A stretch of DNA of 9,025 bases. Origin: Chloroflexota bacterium (GTDB lineage Bacteria; Chloroflexota; Limnocylindria; Limnocylindrales; CSP1-4). The translations under genes and the position numbers were made by a program. The notes under the pieces were generated by a model. That model made no database searches, had not been told where the DNA came from, and saw nothing but the letters and a program-made list of their open reading frames with translations. The stretch spans positions 1 through 9,025 of the forward strand of contig SCTE01000552.1 in the NCBI GenBank assembly GCA_004298915.1, written 5' to 3'. The stretch's first letter is position 1. Every line of letters starts with the position of its first letter. Positions 1 through 7,099 of the stretch are shown piece after piece.

Positions 1-736
1 GCCGATCCACGAGGCCGGCGGGGCCGCCGTGTTCGCCGGCACCGGGCCGGAGCCGCTCGATGACGCCTTCACGCTCCGGGCGTTCCGGACGCGGCTCCGA
101 ACGCGGCGCGGCCGGCTCAAGCCGCTCCTCCTGGACCAGTCGTTCGTGGCGGGTATCGGGAACATCTACGCGGACGAGGCCCTGTGGGCCGCTCGGCTCC
201 ACCCGCTCCGGTCCGCGGGATCGCTCCATCCGGCCGACGAACGTCGGCTGTACGACGCGTTCCGGCGGATCCTGGCCGAGGCGATCGTCCGGCGTGGCAG
301 TTCCGTGGACGACTACACCGCCCCCGAGGGGGACGGGTCGATGCAGGAGCACCTGCTGGTCTACCAGCGGGCCGGCGAGCCGTGCGCCCGATGCGGCCGA
401 CCGATACGGCGGATCGTGATCGGGGCGCGCGCGACCCATTTCTGCTCGTGGTGCCAGCGCCTCCCGGCGTCGGACCGCAAGAGCGCTGCGGCCATCCTCC
501 GGGAGATGACGCCGCGCCCGGGAACCGGGCCGGGCAGGCGGGGACGGCGCTGGACCGAGCTCGATGGCGCCGACGCCCTGGGGCGGACGGCAGCCGAACG
601 CCGATCGGCGCGGGCCTCGGGGACCGCGGGCGACCGCGACGCGACCGCCGAGGCGGCGCGGACCCGGGCCGAGCGAACGAGACGAGCGGCGGCGCAACGA
701 CGCGCGACGGCTCGCGCGTCGGCGGGCGGCGCCTGA
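1..736 (+). CDS. mutM: Formamidopyrimidine-DNA glycosylase (Fpg/MutM), C-terminal part, 5' end outside window
   Basis: Bifunctional DNA glycosylase/AP lyase that removes 8-oxoguanine and ring-opened purines in base excision repair. The reading frame is open from base 2, so the N-terminal catalytic Pro/Glu and the beta-sandwich are upstream of the window. Seen here is the helix-two-turn-helix region, with LLLDQSFVAGIGNIYADEAL around bases 125-184, where the Asn codon at 161-163 is the DNA-contacting residue of the family. A zinc finger CxxC-x16-CxxC follows, with Cys codons at 383, 392, 443 and 452 and the family's RATHFC loop. Most Fpg proteins end within a few residues of the last Cys. This one continues for about 93 residues rich in Arg, Ala and Gly, probably disordered and basic. 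The TGA stop overlaps the ATG of the ABC-F gene (TGATG), so the two are probably co-translated. Family assignment is secure; the role of the tail is unknown. Confidence 0.95.
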   Translation, partial: PIHEAGGAAVFAGTGPEPLDDAFTLRAFRTRLRTRRGRLKPLLLDQSFVAGIGNIYADEALWAARLHPLRSAGSLHPADERRLYDAFRRILAEAIVRRGSSVDDYTAPEGDGSMQEHLLVYQRAGEPCARCGRPIRRIVIGARATHFCSWCQRLPASDRKSAAAILREMTPRPGTGPGRRGRRWTELDGADALGRTAAERRSARASGTAGDRDATAEAARTRAERTRRAAAQRRATARASAGGA

Positions 737-2859
737 TGTCGATCCTGCGGCTGTCGGGCGTGACCCGCGAAGTGGGGACGTTCGTGATCCTCGATGGGAT
801 CGAGGCGGCCCTCGCGCTCGGCGATCGAGTCGGGCTGGTCGGGCCGAACGGGGCCGGCAAGACGACGCTCCTCCGGATCGCGGCCGGGCTCGACGAGCCC
901 GATCTCGGGACCGTCCACCGCAAGCGCGGCCTGTCGATCGGCATCCTGGCCCAGGAGGCACATTTCGACGAGGCGTTCATGGCCTCGCCCGACGTCCGCA
1001 CCGCCGTCCGCCACGGGGCCGCCCATCTGGAGATGATGGCCGACGAGCTGGCCGCACTCGAACGGGATGGCCGGGTTGCGGAGCCGGCCTATGCGGACCT
1101 CCAGCATCGGTTTGACGTCCTCGGCGGCTACACGCTCGACCAGCGGGTCGACGAGGCGCTGTCGGGCCTCGGATTCACGCCCGACGAGGTCACCCGGCCG
1201 CCCTCGGGGCTGTCGGGCGGCGAGCAGACCCGCGCCGCGCTCGCCCGCCTCGTGATCTCGGACCCGGACCTGCTGCTGCTCGACGAGCCCACGAATCACC
1301 TGGACCTCGGCGCCATGGAATGGCTGGAGGAGCACCTTCGGCGGCGCGAAGGGTCGCTTCTCGTGGCCTCGCACGACCGGGCGTTCCTGGACGGAACCGT
1401 CACCCGGATATGGGAGCTGCGGGATCGCCGGATCACGGTCTTCCGGGGCGACTACCAGTCCTACCATCGACAGCGGGTCGAGCGGGACGCGCGCGCGGCC
1501 AAGGACGCCGATGTGCACGGTGCGTCGATCGCGCGCGAGCGGGAGCTGATCCAGCGCTATCGGAGCCACCGCAAGTTCTCGAAGATGCACGAGCACGAGG
1601 CCCGCCTCGAGCGCCTGCAATCGTCCGACGTCAGCGCCCCCAGGGCGTCGCGGAAGCTGAAGCTCCCCCAGGCGGCCCTCCTCGGCACCGGTCCGTCGCG
1701 CTCCGGCGAGATCGTGGTCCGGGTCACGGATCTCGCGGTCGGGTACCTGCCTCAGGCCGGCGCGGGGGGATCCGCCACGCAGGTGGCGCGGGCCCCGTTC
1801 CTGGCCGCGCAGCGGGGCGACCGGGTGGGCATCGTCGGTCCGAACGGCGCCGGCAAGACCACGCTCCTGCGGACGGTGGCCGGGGACCTGCCGGCGCTCG
1901 ACGGCACGATCGTATTCGGCAACGGCGTCCAGCTCGGGTATCTGGCCCAGCTCCGTGCGGCGGCGATCCCGGGCGCCACCGTCCTCGATGCCATGCTCGA
2001 GGCGGCGCCGGTCACGGATGGCGAGGCCCGGGCATACCTCGCCCGGTTCCTGTTCCGGGGCGACGACGCGTTCAAGGAGGTTCGCCTCCTGTCCGGCGGC
2101 GAACGAAGCCGGCTCGAGCTGGCCCTGCTCGGGATCACGCCGGCCAACCTCCTGCTCCTCGACGAGCCGACGAACCACCTCGATGTCGGCGCCCGCGAGG
2201 CGATCGAGGACTTCCTTCGCGACAGCCCGGCGACGATCTTCGTGGTCTCCCACGATCGGCGGTTCCTCGAGACGGTCTGCGATCGCCTGTGGGTGGTCGA
2301 TGCGGGGCTGGTCGTCGCGTTCGAGGGCGGCTACCGCGCCTGGCGCGAGGCGGTTGCCGGTGGCTGGACCGTGGCCCACGCCGCCGACCAGGAGCGCCGT
2401 CGCCTCCATCCGGCGGGCGGCGCCGCCCGGCAGCCCGGACGGGCGGAGGTGGTGCATTCCGGCGCTCCGAACGGGGAACAGGGCGCGGGGCGCGGAGCGG
2501 CGTCGAGTGACGCGGAGGCGGCACGGGTCGGCGGCGACGCGCCACGCAAGGGCGGCGAGGCGGTACCCGCGGGCGGTGCCGAGACCGGGCGCGGCCGCAG
2601 CGGGCCGAGCCGGCCGTCCACCGGCGCTCGGCCAGCCAAGCTGTCGAAGGATCTCTACCGGCGGCAGCGCGAGGCGATCGACGGCGAGCTGACGCGCCTC
2701 GGCCTGCGCAAGAACCACCTCGAGCTCGCGACCGGCAATCCGGCCGTGCAGGCGAACTTCGTCGAGCTCCGACGGATCACCAGCGAGCTCGCCGACGTCG
2801 AGGCCGCCCTGGCGGCCGCCGAGGACGCCTGGCTGAGCCTCGAGGAGCGCGCGCCGTGA
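736..2859 (+). CDS. ABC-F family ATPase (duplicated ATP-binding cassette protein, EttA/Uup-like)
   Basis: A 707-residue soluble protein with two ABC cassettes and no membrane segments, as in ABC-F proteins that act on the ribosome rather than transport. Cassette 1 has Walker A GPNGAGKTT (36-44), signature LSGGE (159-163), Walker B LLLLDEPTNHLD (179-190) and the SHD switch (212-214). Cassette 2 has GPNGAGKTT (368-376), LSGGE (452-456), DEPTNH (476-481) and SHD (505-507). Both catalytic Glu residues (184, 477) are intact. The roughly 80-residue linker between cassettes is charged (HRKFSKMHEHEARLERL) and matches the tRNA-facing linker of the family. A Gly/Ala/Arg low-complexity stretch of about 80 residues (550-635) precedes a C-terminal coiled coil (about 636-705), as in Uup-type members. 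The ATG at 736 is chosen because it starts the beta-strand of cassette 1 and overlaps the mutM stop; the frame is open back to 184, but that part is mutM out of frame. The subfamily (EttA, Uup or a resistance type) cannot be fixed by eye. Confidence 0.93.
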   Translation: MSILRLSGVTREVGTFVILDGIEAALALGDRVGLVGPNGAGKTTLLRIAAGLDEPDLGTVHRKRGLSIGILAQEAHFDEAFMASPDVRTAVRHGAAHLEMMADELAALERDGRVAEPAYADLQHRFDVLGGYTLDQRVDEALSGLGFTPDEVTRPPSGLSGGEQTRAALARLVISDPDLLLLDEPTNHLDLGAMEWLEEHLRRREGSLLVASHDRAFLDGTVTRIWELRDRRITVFRGDYQSYHRQRVERDARAAKDADVHGASIARERELIQRYRSHRKFSKMHEHEARLERLQSSDVSAPRASRKLKLPQAALLGTGPSRSGEIVVRVTDLAVGYLPQAGAGGSATQVARAPFLAAQRGDRVGIVGPNGAGKTTLLRTVAGDLPALDGTIVFGNGVQLGYLAQLRAAAIPGATVLDAMLEAAPVTDGEARAYLARFLFRGDDAFKEVRLLSGGERSRLELALLGITPANLLLLDEPTNHLDVGAREAIEDFLRDSPATIFVVSHDRRFLETVCDRLWVVDAGLVVAFEGGYRAWREAVAGGWTVAHAADQERRRLHPAGGAARQPGRAEVVHSGAPNGEQGAGRGAASSDAEAARVGGDAPRKGGEAVPAGGAETGRGRSGPSRPSTGARPAKLSKDLYRRQREAIDGELTRLGLRKNHLELATGNPAVQANFVELRRITSELADVEAALAAAEDAWLSLEERAP
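2842..2847 (+). promoter_or_regulatory. Ribosome binding site for coaE
   Basis: GAGGAG lies 8 bases before the GTG at 2856, inside the end of the ABC-F gene. It supports GTG as the coaE start, which overlaps the upstream stop by four bases (GTGA). Confidence 0.65.
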
Positions 2860-3503
2860 CCGTCACGATCGGGATCACCGGCCTGATCGGCTGCGGCAAG
2901 TCCACGGTCGGCCGATGGCTGGAGGCGCTCGGGGCCGTGGTCATCGACGCCGACGCCGTCGCGCGCTCGGTGACCGACGGCGACCCCGACGTGCTCGATG
3001 ACATCGTCGAGACCTTCGGCCCACGCGTGGCGACCCCGAGCGGGAGCCTCGATCGGGCCGCGCTCGCGGCGATCGTGTTCGGCGACCCCATCGCGCTCAC
3101 CCGGCTCGAAGCCATCGTCCACCCGGCGGTCCGGCGCTCGATCCTCGCGTCGATCGCGGAGGCCGAGGCGTCGGCCGCGCCGGCGATCGTGATCGAGGCC
3201 ATCAAGCTCGTCGAGGGCGGCCTGGCCGCCGCATGCGACGAGGTCTGGCTGGTCACCTGCGAGCCCGCCGTCCAGCTCGAACGACTCGCCGGCCGAGGGA
3301 TGGCACCGGCCGATGCGACGGCACGAACGGCGGCGCAGGGTGATCTCCGGGAGCGCGCCGCGGCCGTGGCCGACCGGATCATCGACACGGGCGGGACGCT
3401 CGACGAGGTGCAGGCCCGGGCAACGGCTGCCTATCGCGAAGCGCTCGCCTCGCCACCGGCAAGTCCGGCGCACCCGGATGGGGAGAACCCCAGCGGGTCG
3501 TGA
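2856..3503 (+). CDS. coaE: Dephospho-CoA kinase
   Basis: Catalyses the last step of coenzyme A synthesis, ATP-dependent phosphorylation of the 3'-OH of dephospho-CoA, in the cytosol. The 215-residue length is normal. The P-loop is G-L-I-G-C-G-K-S-T (9-17). DADAVAR (31-37) is the conserved Asp motif that binds substrate, and LEAIVHPAVR (84-93) is the CoaE lid/CoA-domain signature. VIEAIKLVEGG (112-122) stands where many homologues have a DIPLLFE-type motif, a variant I regard as normal divergence. The QLERLAGRG segment (140-148) and the ARTAAQ that follows fit the nucleotide-binding end of the family. The start is GTG with a good Shine-Dalgarno sequence, and the gene is translationally coupled to the ABC-F gene. 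The last 20 or so residues are Pro/Ser-rich and probably unstructured. It is the last gene of the + strand block and is followed by a hairpin. Confidence 0.95.
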   Translation: MTVTIGITGLIGCGKSTVGRWLEALGAVVIDADAVARSVTDGDPDVLDDIVETFGPRVATPSGSLDRAALAAIVFGDPIALTRLEAIVHPAVRRSILASIAEAEASAAPAIVIEAIKLVEGGLAAACDEVWLVTCEPAVQLERLAGRGMAPADATARTAAQGDLRERAAAVADRIIDTGGTLDEVQARATAAYREALASPPASPAHPDGENPSGS

Positions 3504-3510
3504 ATCGAAA

Positions 3511-3541
3511 CGCCACCCGGCCCCTGCGGGACCGGGTGGCG
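3511..3541. terminator. GC-rich hairpin between convergent coaE and cpaB, likely terminator
   Basis: CGCCACCCGG (3511-3520) pairs perfectly with CCGGGTGGCG (3532-3541). Inside the loop, CCC (3522-3524) can also pair with GGG (3528-3530) after a C/A mismatch. It starts 8 bases after the coaE stop and lies about 70 bases beyond the cpaB stop. On the - strand the stem is followed by TTTCGATT, a weak T-tract; on the + strand it is followed by GGGAGG. The signal therefore looks more like an intrinsic terminator for the pilus operon, though a hairpin this strong could serve both directions. The rest of the 3504-3607 gap shows nothing else I can name. Confidence 0.65.
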
Positions 3542-3607
3542 GGGAGGTGCGCCGGGTCAGCGGCGCGGCGAATGCATCGGCCGACGGCTCAGCCGGGACT
3601 CCCCCGG

Positions 3608-4477
3608 CTACGGCGCCGGTGCGGGCGACTCCGACGGGCCCGGTGACGCCTGAATGGGCGGCAGCGTCGCGAACGCGCCGCCGCCTGCCGGGTAGGTCTC
3701 CGGAATCGGCAGGCCGTACTTGGTGATGATCAGGTTGGTCGTCGAGCCGAGACCCGAGGCATCGATCGTCCGGACGTCCTGCTCCGGGCGGAGGGCGGCG
3801 CTGAACGAGGCGTTGCCCGCGGCCTGGAGGTGGCTGATCTCCTCGGCGACGGCCAGGGACACGCGGATGACGTAGAACGTCCCGGATCGGGCGAGGATCA
3901 CGACGTCCTGGTAGGTGATCTTGGTCGATCGGTCGGTGTAGTACTTCCCGGCGGTGGTGAGCTCGAGCGGCACGTTGACCGTGGCGGTCACGAAGACGTC
4001 GATGGTCTGGCCGGCCTGGAGCAGGCCGCCGACCGCCCGATCCTCAGGGATCGTCAGCGAAACCGCCCGCCACGGGACGGAATCAGGCCCGACGGTTTCG
4101 TTCGGCTCGAGGATCGAGAACCCGGTGCCGCCCGAGCTCGAGGCCACGAGGTTCGTGGTGACCATCTGGTCCTTGAGCACGGTGACCGCGAGCACCTTGC
4201 CGATGAGATCGGCAGGCTTGGCAACGACACCCTCGCTGTTGGTCGCGTCGAGCGGCACCTGGCGCACTGCCAGATCATCGGGCTCGATCGGCTTGCGGGC
4301 CGGGATCGCTCGGGCCGCAACGACGACAGGCACCGTCTGCAGCTCTCCCTGGCCTGCGGTCTGCTGGGCCGCATTGATGAGGTAGAAGGCGGCGCCGCCC
4401 GCGGCGATCGCCAGGATCAGCCCGAGGACGATGATGACCTTCCCACGACGCCCGTGTTCCCTGTACTCCATTTCCAT
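3608..4477 (-). CDS. cpaB: Flp/Tad pilus assembly protein CpaB (RcpC), SAF domain
   Basis: A 289-residue membrane-anchored Tad pilus assembly factor. The short basic N-terminus (HGRRGK) is followed by one transmembrane helix at about 13-33. An SAF/antifreeze-like domain follows at about 48-110, with the characteristic VPVVVAARAIPARKPIEPDD stretch and the later LIGKVLAVTVLKDQMV. The RcpC-type domain covers about 136-250, recognisable by RAVSLTIPEDRAVGGLLQAG and the following TIDVFVTATV. The end is Pro/Ser/Gly-rich (from about 262) and likely unstructured. In diderm bacteria CpaB is linked to the outer-membrane secretin and periplasmic part of the Tad machine; in a monoderm its partner would differ. 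It is the last gene of the - strand cluster, 60 bases after tadG. The ATG at 4477 has GGGAGG upstream, but 12 bases away, longer than usual. A second in-frame ATG two codons later would be further still. Confidence 0.9.
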   Translation of the reverse strand: MEMEYREHGRRGKVIIVLGLILAIAAGGAAFYLINAAQQTAGQGELQTVPVVVAARAIPARKPIEPDDLAVRQVPLDATNSEGVVAKPADLIGKVLAVTVLKDQMVTTNLVASSSGGTGFSILEPNETVGPDSVPWRAVSLTIPEDRAVGGLLQAGQTIDVFVTATVNVPLELTTAGKYYTDRSTKITYQDVVILARSGTFYVIRVSLAVAEEISHLQAAGNASFSAALRPEQDVRTIDASGLGSTTNLIITKYGLPIPETYPAGGGAFATLPPIQASPGPSESPAPAP

Positions 4478-4489
4478 GACCTGAGATGA

Positions 4490-4495
4490 CCTCCC
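4490..4495 (-). promoter_or_regulatory. Probable ribosome binding site for cpaB
   Basis: The - strand reads GGGAGG here, ending 12 bases before the ATG at 4477. The spacing is long, but no better start codon exists between the motif and that ATG in this frame. The remaining 4478-4537 gap shows no strong hairpin or promoter, which fits tadG and cpaB sharing one transcript. Confidence 0.5.
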
Positions 4496-4537
4496 GAATG
4501 GACGCCGAGGCGCCCGCTACGTGCCGTGCCCCGTCGG

Positions 4538-6451
4538 CTAGTTCCAGGGCACCAGCCGCGCCGCCTGACCGCGACGAAGCTGGGGATCGTTCATGTCGGT
4601 GATGACCGGCGTGATCGCATACGCCGAGATCGTGTTGGCGTCCATCGCCGCGATGCGCATGACCGCGAAGCCGGCGATGTCGACGTACTCCTGGTTCCCG
4701 TTGCCGGAGCCATCCACGTTCAGGGTGACCTGGATCAGGTGGGTGACCTTGCGCGACGTCGAATCGCCGTTCATGCCGGTCGCCCGAAGCGTCAGCGGGT
4801 AGAGACCGGGCGCCAGGGTCCCGGTGTTGACGGTCAGCGTCGATGCGGTCCCGTTCTTGCTCGGCGAGACGCTTGCCGGCGAGAACGAAATGGATCCGAT
4901 CCCGGGTGGGAGCGGCGTGTCGACCGACAGGCTCACCGGGTTGCCGAAGTTCGTGTTCTTGTTCGGCGCGTTCTGGAGCTGAAGGGCGAACGTCGCCGTC
5001 CCGCCGCTCGCGACGTCGAAGGTCGAGACGTTCGACGTGAACAGGAAGTCGCGAGTCACGGTGCCGATCTTCAGCATCATCGGCTGGACCTTGGTGGTGA
5101 GATACGGGCTGCCCGCCTGGCCCTGGGCCCAGATCGTGTAGATCCCGACGGTCGCCCCGGACGTCGTGATGTTGGTGAGGCTCACGTTGGCGCCGGAGCC
5201 CAGCGACGGTGTCACCGGGTTCGGGTTGTAGGTGATCGACGAGGCTCCGCCGGTCATCGCGCCGGTCGTGAGCGGGTTCTGGGCGTCGAGGGCATCGGCC
5301 AGGGTCGACAGCGTCACGACACCCGAGAACGCCTGGTTGCGTGACACCTTGAGGCTGCCGGCGTTCGCGGTCGTGCCCGACGCCGGGAGGTCGATCTCTC
5401 CGGGCGGCGTGATCGTGAAGTCGGGGATGGCCATGACGTTGCCCGGGTAGACGGCCACGAGGACCTGGTCGCCGAGCGCATAGCGCGACTGGACGGCGTC
5501 GATCGCGATCCCGGTCGAGTTGCCGGACATGATCGCGACCTGGTCGTTGGGGTCGGGCGGCGACACGATCGACGGGAACATCGGCCCGGGGTACCCGGTC
5601 GCGATCCAACCGGCCTCCATGGCCTTGAGCGTGTTCGCATTGGTCGAGGCGGTGACGCCGTTGTAGTAGAGCTGCGACCCGGCAGACTGGAAGTTGCGGA
5701 TGTCGAGCGCGACGAACCCCCGGAAGTCGGCCCCGTTGCCGGGCTGAGCCCCCTGGCCGAGGATCGCCAGGATCGGGCCATGGTTCGTAGTATCGGCGCC
5801 GGGATCCGCGCCGTTGAAGGCGGCTCCGGCGTTCGGGGCGGAGCGCAGGCTGCCGTCGGTCTCGGTTCCCAGGCACGACGTGGCGGCCGTGGCGAAGTAA
5901 TCCGTGAACCAGCTCGGGTTGTCCGAGCACGGATACGTGGCGCTCGCGTTCGGACCGGGCGTGTTCACGAAGCGCCGGACGGCAATCGGGAGCAGGTCAC
6001 CCTGGAGGATCGCCATCGCGCGCGCCCCGATGGGCTGGTTGCCGAGGCCGATCACCCGTCCGAACGTGTAGTTGATGCTGTTCATCAGGGCCACCCGAAC
6101 GGTGCCGCCCGAGATGAGGATGCCCTCGGACAGGTAGGACGGATCCCCGCTGTGACCGGGCTCATAGACCGGCGTGGACGGTGGCAGGGACGGCGCGATG
6201 CCGTTCGGGTCCGCCGCGAAGTTCTGGGTCAGGGTGTTCTCGGCGGCAATCCGCGCGTTGGCGTCGGAATCGCCGCGGATCAAGGCGTTCGCAGCGGCCA
6301 GGACGGCCGAATCGGCCGCGTTCTGGAGGAACCGGCGCTCGCTGTAGAACCGCCCGATGTCGACCGCGACTCCGGCCGCGGCAAGCAGCGCGGTGAGGCC
6401 GAGCGCGAAGACGACCAGGACCTGGCCCCGGCTCGCCGGCCCCCCGGCCAT
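4538..6451 (-). CDS. TadG-like Tad pilus protein with Ig-like C-terminal modules
   Basis: A 637-residue surface protein. The N-terminus carries the Tad/TadG anchor: RGQVLVVFALGLTALLAAAG (8-27), then VDIGRFY and FLQNAADSAVLAAANAL (41-57), the standard LQnAaDaAaLAAA signature after a single membrane helix (about 11-30). The middle (about 65-340) is poorly recognisable and holds the only two Cys (175 and 193), a possible disulfide. From about 343 (IPDFTITPPGEIDL) and again from about 468 (RDFLFTSNVSTFDVASGGTA) come two Thr/Ser/Val-rich segments. Their pattern, DFxxT followed by alternating hydrophobics with FSGVVTLS or NPVSLSV, is that of Ig-like adhesin modules. The last 50 residues (YVDIAGFAVMRI to the end) look like a further compact segment. 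The ATG at 6451 overlaps the tadE stop (TGATG) and directly precedes the anchor; the frame is open further upstream, but that part is tadE out of frame. No Shine-Dalgarno is seen, so translational coupling is likely. Role inferred: cell-surface or pilus-associated attachment. Confidence 0.85.
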   Translation of the reverse strand: MAGGPASRGQVLVVFALGLTALLAAAGVAVDIGRFYSERRFLQNAADSAVLAAANALIRGDSDANARIAAENTLTQNFAADPNGIAPSLPPSTPVYEPGHSGDPSYLSEGILISGGTVRVALMNSINYTFGRVIGLGNQPIGARAMAILQGDLLPIAVRRFVNTPGPNASATYPCSDNPSWFTDYFATAATSCLGTETDGSLRSAPNAGAAFNGADPGADTTNHGPILAILGQGAQPGNGADFRGFVALDIRNFQSAGSQLYYNGVTASTNANTLKAMEAGWIATGYPGPMFPSIVSPPDPNDQVAIMSGNSTGIAIDAVQSRYALGDQVLVAVYPGNVMAIPDFTITPPGEIDLPASGTTANAGSLKVSRNQAFSGVVTLSTLADALDAQNPLTTGAMTGGASSITYNPNPVTPSLGSGANVSLTNITTSGATVGIYTIWAQGQAGSPYLTTKVQPMMLKIGTVTRDFLFTSNVSTFDVASGGTATFALQLQNAPNKNTNFGNPVSLSVDTPLPPGIGSISFSPASVSPSKNGTASTLTVNTGTLAPGLYPLTLRATGMNGDSTSRKVTHLIQVTLNVDGSGNGNQEYVDIAGFAVMRIAAMDANTISAYAITPVITDMNDPQLRRGQAARLVPWN

Positions 6452-6993
6452 CAGTTGATGACCATCGTGACTTCGCCGGTCAGCACCAGGCGCCCGCCGG
6501 CGTCGCGTGGCAGGAGCGCGCTGATCAGCGGGATCAGGAGGTCCTGGTGGTAGCGGACCCGGACGGTGACCGTCTGGCCGACCCGTGCGTCGCTCTGGCT
6601 GATGCCCGTGGGCAGGGCGTAGGTGACTGTCAGGTCGCCGTTCGTAAACGTGTCTCCGGTCTGCGACCACGTGCCGGTGGTCGTGAACCACGGCGCGCTC
6701 GGCGACAGGAGGTTCATCGAATTCTGGATCGTGGTCCTGATCGCCGCGTTGCGGGCGGCGTCGTTCTGGGCCTTGCTCTGGCCCTGCTGGTAGACGTAGA
6801 TCGATCCGTCGCGCGCACCCTCACGGGTCGCGTTCGCGATGGTGATGTACGAGTTGAAGATGAATCCGAACTGCACGATCCCGAGCAGGATCAGCAGCAG
6901 CGGTGTCAGGACCAGGGAGAACTCGACCAGGCTCTGTCCCTCGGTCCCGGAGCGGTTTCGAGCGGCCCGCTCTCGGCGGGTGAGGATGCGCAT
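6451..6993 (-). CDS. tadE: TadE-like pseudopilin of the Tad pilus system
   Basis: A 180-residue TadE-family protein. After a basic N-terminus (RILTRRERAARNR) comes GTEGQSLVEFSLVLTPLLLI (16-35) and one hydrophobic helix to about 46. This matches the TadE motif, and the G19-QSLVE-F arrangement puts Glu24 at +5 after Gly19, as in type IV-like prepilins cut by the Tad prepilin peptidase. ANATREGAR (53-61) is the conserved TadE segment just after the helix. The rest is a mainly beta extracytoplasmic domain (about 100-180) with TVTVRVRYHQDLLIPLISAL near the end. It is the first gene of the - strand cluster and overlaps the TadG-like gene by one base. The ATG at 6993 is the only sensible start: the frame stays open upstream, but that part runs into uvrB and its promoter on the other strand. 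Confidence 0.9.
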   Translation of the reverse strand: MRILTRRERAARNRSGTEGQSLVEFSLVLTPLLLILLGIVQFGFIFNSYITIANATREGARDGSIYVYQQGQSKAQNDAARNAAIRTTIQNSMNLLSPSAPWFTTTGTWSQTGDTFTNGDLTVTYALPTGISQSDARVGQTVTVRVRYHQDLLIPLISALLPRDAGGRLVLTGEVTMVIN

Positions 6994-7006
6994 GCCGTGA
7001 CAGATG

Positions 7007-7012
7007 CCTTCC
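7007..7012 (-). promoter_or_regulatory. Possible ribosome binding site for tadE
   Basis: The - strand reads GGAAGG ending 13 bases before the ATG at 6993. Spacing is long, similar to that before cpaB. I see no convincing -35/-10 pair for this operon in 6994-7100; TACCCT (7073-7068 on the - strand) is a TANNNT candidate -10 but lacks a recognisable -35. Confidence 0.35.
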
Positions 7013-7099
7013 GTGCGACGAGTGTGGAGCGAGTCTCCGGCCGCACGATCGAGTTCGAAATAGGCGAGGGGTACCGGAAGGTGCGTCCATCCGTCCCAC

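Noticed and set aside
361..2718. 785-codon open frame on the - strand opposite mutM and the ABC-F gene
   Set aside because: It is antisense to two genes with clear motifs, its translation is low-complexity Arg/Pro/Gly with no domain, and such frames are expected in very GC-rich DNA.
3830..4489. 219-codon + strand frame opposite cpaB
   Set aside because: Asp/Arg/Gly/His-rich antisense translation without motifs; CpaB on the - strand has clear SAF and RcpC features.
4275..5930. 551-codon open frame on the - strand, other frame within the TadG-like gene
   Set aside because: Its translation is Arg/His/Pro/Asp-rich without any motif, while the overlapping frame encodes the Tad anchor and Ig-like segments.
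7012..7047. Possible stem CGTGCG/CGCACG in the tadE leader
   Set aside because: Only six pairs around a 24-base loop with no T-tract; expected by chance at this GC content.
7054..7059. Second TTCGAA near the uvrB promoter, considered as another LexA or promoter half-site
   Set aside because: It lacks the CGAAC partner at the right spacing and has no -10 at a proper distance.
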